The notes under the pieces: generated by a model
What the model saw: the letters and a program-made list of their open reading frames with translations, nothing else
The model's database searches: none
Told to the model about the DNA's origin: nothing
In this document: piece after piece, positions 4,952 to 9,090 of the stretch
Numbering within the stretch: position 1 is the first letter of the stretch
Layout: the number at the start of each line of letters is the position of its first letter
Made by a program: the position numbers and the translations under genes
DNA from: Clostridia bacterium
GTDB lineage: Bacteria > Bacillota_E > RBS10-35 > JAJYVN01
Direction of reading: 5' to 3'
Assembly (NCBI GenBank): GCA_027335515.1
Contig: DAHWHT010000002.1
Location: 1-9,090 of the forward strand
DNA length: 9,090 bases

Positions 4952-5869
4952 GTGAGAACCATGAGGTTGGGAGCCAGCGCCCTGGAGGTTCCGGTCGTCG
5001 CGGTCGGCTGCATGCGGATCAAGTCCCTGGACAAGCCCGCGGCGGAACGCTTCATCCAAACCGCATTGGAAATTGGCGCGAATTTCTTTGACCACGCAGA
5101 CATCTACGGCGGTGGCGCCTGCGAGGAGATCTTTGCGGACGCGATCCAGATGAGCCCCGCCACCCGCGAGAAGATCATCCTGCAATCCAAGTGCGGCATC
5201 CGCAAGGGCAGGTTCGACTTCTCCAAAGAACACATCCTGGAATCCGTCGACGGCAGCCTGCGGCGCCTGCGGACGGACTACCTCGACGTCCTGCTGCTGC
5301 ATCGCCCGGACGCCCTCGTCGAGCCGGAGGCGGTGGCCGAGGCCTTCCACCAACTCGAACACGCCGGCAAGGTGCGGCACTTCGGGGTCTCCAATCAGAA
5401 CCCGATGCAGATCCAGTTGCTGCAAAAGGCGGTCCGCCAGCCGATCGTGGCAAACCAGCTGCAGCTGAGCATCACCAACGCGACCATGATCTCCAGCGGC
5501 ATCAACGTGAACATGGAAAATGCCGCGGCCGTGAACCGCGACGGATCCGTGCTCGACTTCTGCCGCCTCCACGACATCACCGTCCAGCCCTGGTCGCCGT
5601 TCCAGCACGGATTTTTCAAGGGCCCCTTCCTCGGCAACGACAAGTTCCCCGAGCTCAACCGGTGCATCGACGGGGTCGCCGCGAAGTACGGGGTCAGCAA
5701 CACCACCATCGCCATCGCCTGGCTGCTGCGCCATCCGGCCAGGCTGCAGCCGATCACCGGCACCATGAACCAGCAGCGCCTGCGGGACTGCGTCCAGGCC
5801 GGCGACATCCAACTCACCCGCGAGGAGTGGTACGAGATCTACCGCGCGGCCGGCAACGTCCTTCCCTAG
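4952..5869 (+). CDS. Aldo/keto reductase, YdhF-like
   Basis: The product is 305 residues and complete; the family is usually 290-320. It is a cytoplasmic NAD(P)H-dependent oxidoreductase of the (beta/alpha)8 barrel type that reduces aldehydes or ketones. The catalytic tetrad is visible: Asp47 and Tyr52 in FFDHADIYGGG, Lys80 in LQSKCGIRKG and His117 in LLLHRPD. HFGVSNQNP (143-151) and the stretch VQPWSPFQHGFFKGPFLG (211-228) fit the YdhF subgroup, and the NADP-binding end includes PITGTMNQQRL (267-277). GTG 4952 is chosen because GGAGG (4938-4942) lies 9 nt upstream; the ATG at 4961 would sit 18 nt away. The gene is a single unit, convergent with jetD. The physiological substrate is unknown, and nothing links it to the defence operon beyond position. 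Confidence 0.9.
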   Translation: MRTMRLGASALEVPVVAVGCMRIKSLDKPAAERFIQTALEIGANFFDHADIYGGGACEEIFADAIQMSPATREKIILQSKCGIRKGRFDFSKEHILESVDGSLRRLRTDYLDVLLLHRPDALVEPEAVAEAFHQLEHAGKVRHFGVSNQNPMQIQLLQKAVRQPIVANQLQLSITNATMISSGINVNMENAAAVNRDGSVLDFCRLHDITVQPWSPFQHGFFKGPFLGNDKFPELNRCIDGVAAKYGVSNTTIAIAWLLRHPARLQPITGTMNQQRLRDCVQAGDIQLTREEWYEIYRAAGNVLP

Positions 5870-5901
5870 CGGACGCCGCCGCCACCCCGCCCCCGACGGT
5901 T

Positions 5902-5928
5902 CGCGGGCTGCCCCCCGGCAGACCCGCG
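5902..5928. terminator. Strong hairpin between convergent genes
   Basis: CGCGGG-CTGCC (5902-5912) pairs with GGCAG-A-CCCGCG (5917-5928): 11 base pairs, a CCCC loop and one bulged A. It lies in the 92-bp gap between the ends of the aldo/keto reductase and jetD, where a bidirectional terminator is expected. There is no T tract, as is common in very GC-rich genomes, so termination is inferred. Confidence 0.45.
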
Positions 5929-5961
5929 GGCCGCCGCCCCGCGCACGCCGGGCGAGCCCAG

Positions 5962-7299
5962 TCACACCACCCCCGCGCCGCGCCCCGCCTCCGGGGGGCC
6001 GCCGCGCGCGATGTCCCCCCACAGTTCGGCGATCAACGTCTCCTGGTAGGCCACGCGGCCGCCCGCCAGGATGGCCGCCGCGCCATCGGCCAGGGGCGGA
6101 AACGCCTCGATCAGCCCCTGGAGGCTGGCGCGCTCGTCGGATCGCAGCGGCCGGCCGGGGGCGGCCCGGCTGGCGGCGGTGTAGTCGGCGGCCGCGAGGC
6201 GCCAGGGGACGGCGCCGTCGCCGCCTGCCGCCAGGACCCGACGGGCAATGCGCAGCCCCTTGCCGTCAAAATCGCCACTGTAGCACAGGGTGGCGCCGGC
6301 CGCCGCCAGGGCCGCCAGCACCACCAGCGCGGCGGCGCTGGGAAAGCCCGAGGTGCAAAGCAGCGCGGCGCCGGGCGGCAGCCCGCGGTCCAGGAGCGAC
6401 TCGAAGACGGCAGGGTTCTCCACCGTGTGGACCACGCGACCATCCCAGTCGGACCTGGGAAGCGACCAGCGGACCACCGCGCGCAGCGGCGCCACGTGGG
6501 CCTGGCCCGCGGCGGCCGCGGCCCTGGCCGCCGCATCCTGGGGCGCCCCGATGCCAAAGAGCGCCACCGTCGACGAGACACCGTCGACCGCCAGCCCCGC
6601 TTCGGCCAACAGGGCCTGGCGCTCGGCCACGCCCGCACCGGGCCGCGCCCCCAGTGCCACCAGCAGCAGGCGGCCGGCGGGGGTATCGGCGTCGAGGGCG
6701 TGCGGGTCGTGGGCCACCTCGTTGGCGAGTACGGGCAGGGGCCGCAGGAGCGAGGGCGCGCCGCGCAGGCGGGACAGGGCGATGCCGCAGGCACGGGCGG
6801 CCGCGCCCAGGGCCGCCTCCGCCTGCGGGCCGCGGGCTCGGACCCGCAGGAACTCCCGGCGCAGGGCATCCACGACGGCGGGCCGCTGCCACACCTCTGC
6901 GGGCCAGTCCGGCCCGACGTCGGCACACCACCGCTGAAAGGCGTCCGCGGCGGCGGCCGCCAGCGCGGCGGGACCGGGCCGCGGCGGACCAAACATCGCC
7001 GCCAGCGCCTCCCCCAGCCCGCAGGCAAACGGGCTGGCCCGCAGTGCGGCATCCAGCGGCGCCAGCGTCAGAGCGCGCCCCGGGACGACCCGGGTACCCA
7101 ACATGGACTCCAGCGCCTGACGCGCCCGCGGACCAAGCAGGGCGGCGGGGATGCGCGCCTTGGCGCCATAGCGCGGCCACCGCTCCCACGCCAGGCGCAG
7201 GACCGGTTCCAGGTCCAGCGTGGCCAGGTGGGCCGCCGCGCGGGCGCCGCCCGGGGCCGGTACCGCGGGCGGCGGCGTTCCGGAGGCCGCTGGCGTCAT
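5962..7299 (-). CDS. jetD: Wadjet type II JetD, TOPRIM-like nuclease subunit
   Basis: The product is 445 residues, matching the TIGR02679 family (DUF3323 N-terminal, DUF2399 C-terminal). JetD is the subunit of the Wadjet anti-plasmid system that cuts circular DNA after the JetABC complex has loaded on it. The C-terminal TOPRIM-like core is clear: Glu294 in HTVENPAVFESLL, then the CTSGFPSAAALVVL segment (315-328), then Asp343 and Asp345 in CYSGDFDGKGLRIARRV. PWRLAAADY (365-373) and YQETLIAELW (418-427) are also family-like. The N-terminal half (about 25-280) is Ala/Leu-rich and helical, as expected for the DNA- and complex-binding arm. ATG 7299 overlaps the jetC TGA (ATGA), and GGAGG (7307-7311) lies 7 nt upstream inside jetC, so translation is probably coupled. 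It is the last gene of its operon, ending at the hairpin 5902-5928. Confidence 0.9.
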   Translation of the reverse strand: MTPAASGTPPPAVPAPGGARAAAHLATLDLEPVLRLAWERWPRYGAKARIPAALLGPRARQALESMLGTRVVPGRALTLAPLDAALRASPFACGLGEALAAMFGPPRPGPAALAAAAADAFQRWCADVGPDWPAEVWQRPAVVDALRREFLRVRARGPQAEAALGAAARACGIALSRLRGAPSLLRPLPVLANEVAHDPHALDADTPAGRLLLVALGARPGAGVAERQALLAEAGLAVDGVSSTVALFGIGAPQDAAARAAAAAGQAHVAPLRAVVRWSLPRSDWDGRVVHTVENPAVFESLLDRGLPPGAALLCTSGFPSAAALVVLAALAAAGATLCYSGDFDGKGLRIARRVLAAGGDGAVPWRLAAADYTAASRAAPGRPLRSDERASLQGLIEAFPPLADGAAAILAGGRVAYQETLIAELWGDIARGGPPEAGRGAGVV

Positions 7300-9090
7300 T
7301 GCCCGGCCTCCGCGTCCGCGCCGACCGCCGCGGCGGCGGCATTGATCCGGCGGGCACCGTCCCAGAAAAAGGGCAGGGCGCCGACCACGTTGCCCCGGCG
7401 CAGGACTTCGTACGTCGCGCCGGCGGGCAGGACCGCCCCGATGCCCCACAGCCGTTCGCTGGCCATCACCCAACTGAACCCAAAGCGGCAAAGGAAGCGG
7501 AGCGCCTCCTCCACGTTCCGCGGATCGACGCCGGCGAACGCCTCGTCAAACGCGATCAACCGCGGCGCATCGGGCCGGGCGAGGTGGTAGCGGGCGGCGG
7601 CGGCGGCAACGAGTGGCAGCATGAGAGCCAGGGACTTTTCCGCGCCGCTCCGGGTGGAAAAGCGCCGGTCGTCGACCACCACCGGTCGCTGGTGCGGCGC
7701 GCGGCTCACGATCTCAAAGCGAAACCAGTGGCGATAGTCCATGGCCTCCTCGAGCGCCTCGCCAAACCCCAGGTCACCCGCCTGATCGCGCTCCTCCCGC
7801 CGCACCCGCTCCACCTCGCCCTGAAACGCATCGGCGAGTAGCTGTCGGTCCTGGGGGCGCAGCATCGCGGGGTCGGTGCGCAGCAACGGAAGGTGCGCCG
7901 CGATCCCGGCACCGGGCACCGGGTGCCAGCGCAACTCCAGCATCTCGCCGCTGCCCAGCTTCGCCTCGCGCAAATCGAGGTTGATCCGCTCCACCCAGTC
8001 CTCGGTGTCGCGGATGTGGCGGTGCAGCGCCTCCCGCATCTGGTGCAGCAGGAACTCCTCATACAGCTCCCGTTCGGACTGACGCAGGAGCTGTTGCTGG
8101 CGCTGCAACTGATCCTCCAGGTCGTCACGCAACTGGCAGGGCCAGACGGAAGGGCCGGCGGACCGAAAGCGCAGCAGACCGAGCGCATCCTCCAATTCGG
8201 GCGCATAGTCGGCCAGGGTGTCGCGGCACTCGATCTCGGCGCGCAGGAGGTCGGTCTTGGCGGCATCCAGATCGGCCGCGATCCGTTCCCCCTGGTGCGC
8301 GTCGTCCCGCCGCCGCGACAGCAGGTTCCGCGCCACCTCCTCCGGACCGGACGGCCCCGAACGCACGGCCCGCAGCTGCGCGGCGAGCGTGGGGTAGGCG
8401 GCGAGTTGGGTGGTCAGCGCCTCCGAAGCCGACCCCTCCGCCGGTGCGGCGGCCTGCGCCGCGGCCTCGGTACGGGCCGCCTCCTCAGCGAGGTGCTCAA
8501 CCTGCACCCCAAGGCGCACCCGCACCTCGTTGGCCTCGCGCTCCTCGGCCTTCAAGCGCCGCTCGTCGGAAAGCAGCCCGCGCAACCGCTCCCGCTCCTG
8601 CCGGCCCTCGGGCGATTCCAGCACCTCGCGCAGGGTGCGCACCGCCGCATCCTCCCGCGCCCACTCGCCGCGCTCCCGCTCCAGGTCCGCACCCACCGCC
8701 TCCAGGTCCAGGCGCAGCTGGGTCATCGACTCCAGGGCGGTGGCCAGGGCGCGGGCGGCATCCCCCAGGGACCGCGCGCCGTCCATCGCCGCGCGGCCGG
8801 CATCCAGCAGCGCCCGCACCTGATCGATCAGGGCCCCGACGGCGTCGGCGTCGCGTCCGCGCGTCTCCGGCACCGGCGCCTGGGCCTCCTCCAACGCCCG
8901 CCGCGCGACGGCCAGCGCCTCCCGGGCCGACTCCAGCCGGGCAAGTTCCGCCTCCTCGTTGCGGCGGGCGTCCTCGGCGCGGGCCGCCGCGTCCTGGGCG
9001 CGCACGGCCGCGCGCTGCAGAGCACCCAGGCCCGGCAGCCGCATCAGGGACTCGGCCTCGGCCTGCACCCGCTCCTGCCGCGCCTCCGCC
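7296..9090 (-). CDS. jetC: Wadjet type II JetC, SMC-like ATPase (partial, 5' end off window)
   Basis: About 598 C-terminal residues are visible; the frame is open to the right edge. JetC is the SMC/SbcC-like ATPase (TIGR02680 family) that powers loop extrusion with JetA and JetB. The upstream half of the visible part (7.9-9.09 kb) is Ala/Glu/Arg/Gln-rich coiled coil. Within it, a stretch around 8.2-8.45 kb is less regular and may be a hinge or elbow. The ATPase end shows FSTRSGAEKSLALMLPL (signature/C-loop, about 7612-7661), RLIAFDEAFAGVD (Walker B plus D-loop, about 7524-7562) and VMASERLWG (switch region). Walker A must lie beyond 9090 with the N-terminus. The signature reads SGAEK rather than the usual SGGEK. 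jetA and jetB are expected further right. The stop overlaps the jetD start. Confidence 0.88.
   Translation of the reverse strand, partial: AEARQERVQAEAESLMRLPGLGALQRAAVRAQDAAARAEDARRNEEAELARLESAREALAVARRALEEAQAPVPETRGRDADAVGALIDQVRALLDAGRAAMDGARSLGDAARALATALESMTQLRLDLEAVGADLERERGEWAREDAAVRTLREVLESPEGRQERERLRGLLSDERRLKAEEREANEVRVRLGVQVEHLAEEAARTEAAAQAAAPAEGSASEALTTQLAAYPTLAAQLRAVRSGPSGPEEVARNLLSRRRDDAHQGERIAADLDAAKTDLLRAEIECRDTLADYAPELEDALGLLRFRSAGPSVWPCQLRDDLEDQLQRQQQLLRQSERELYEEFLLHQMREALHRHIRDTEDWVERINLDLREAKLGSGEMLELRWHPVPGAGIAAHLPLLRTDPAMLRPQDRQLLADAFQGEVERVRREERDQAGDLGFGEALEEAMDYRHWFRFEIVSRAPHQRPVVVDDRRFSTRSGAEKSLALMLPLVAAAAARYHLARPDAPRLIAFDEAFAGVDPRNVEEALRFLCRFGFSWVMASERLWGIGAVLPAGATYEVLRRGNVVGALPFFWDGARRINAAAAAVGADAEAGQ
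7307..7311 (-). promoter_or_regulatory. Ribosome binding site for jetD inside the jetC 3' end
   Basis: GGAGG on the minus strand lies 7 nt before ATG 7299 and within the last codons of jetC. Together with the ATGA stop/start overlap it fixes the jetD start, against the longer open frame reaching 7491, and supports coupled translation. Confidence 0.65.

Noticed and set aside
4769..6022. Minus-strand open frame of 417 codons opposite the aldo/keto reductase
   Set aside because: It is antisense to a gene with a complete catalytic tetrad and itself shows no domain. It is a GC-rich shadow.
7300..7491. N-terminal extension of jetD to 7491
   Set aside because: It would overlap the conserved ATPase end of jetC. 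The ATG at 7299 has a ribosome binding site and an ATGA overlap.
5191..7590. Very long plus-strand open frame (799 codons)
   Set aside because: It overlaps the aldo/keto reductase in another frame and lies antisense to jetD and jetC. Its composition (Arg/Pro/Gly/Ala-rich) is that of a high-GC shadow frame.

Overview
The window is very GC-rich (about 70% by eye, less in 3.45-4.33 kb). It has strong GGAGG ribosome binding sites, GTG as well as ATG starts and no eukaryotic features, so it is bacterial chromosome. A high-GC, perhaps thermophilic Bacillota lineage or an actinobacterium would fit, but the sequence alone does not settle the taxon. It reads as an accessory, rearranged region: intact genes alternate with decayed mobile-element and toxin-antitoxin remnants.

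Left end (1-1002). Two tandem, nearly identical copies of the 3' end of a TnpB gene (IS200/IS605-type) carry the RNA-like right-end hairpins. A 211-bp copy of a local dispersed repeat follows (second copy at 3257-3425). After that come about 390 bp with no gene I can support.

Middle (1003-3087). Two divergent genes share a 264-bp spacer. On the minus strand is a predicted Cys-His-Asp enzyme with an arylamine N-acetyltransferase/transglutaminase-like fold. On the plus strand is a secreted lipoprotein predicted to fold as a beta-propeller, with six Asp-box repeats.

Decayed island (3088-4785). This holds the second repeat copy, a possible minus-strand gene remnant, and a small acidic protein whose stop overlaps the start of a TumE/DUF6516-like toxin reading frame. 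The toxin frame is interrupted by an in-frame TAG. Next is a 130-residue fragment of a HAD phosphatase that lacks its N-terminal nucleophile domain.

Right end (4952-9090). A complete YdhF-like aldo/keto reductase converges on the last two genes of a Wadjet type II defence operon read from the right: jetC (SMC-like ATPase, entering from beyond the right edge) and jetD (TOPRIM-like nuclease), joined by an ATGA overlap. In Wadjet, JetA, JetB and JetC form an SMC-type loop-extruding complex that recognises small circular DNA, and JetD cuts it. jetA and jetB should lie just beyond position 9090. The best-supported system in the window is therefore a known one (Wadjet). The less described material is the toxin-antitoxin-like pair with a non-HTH partner, the dispersed repeat, and the duplicated TnpB right end.
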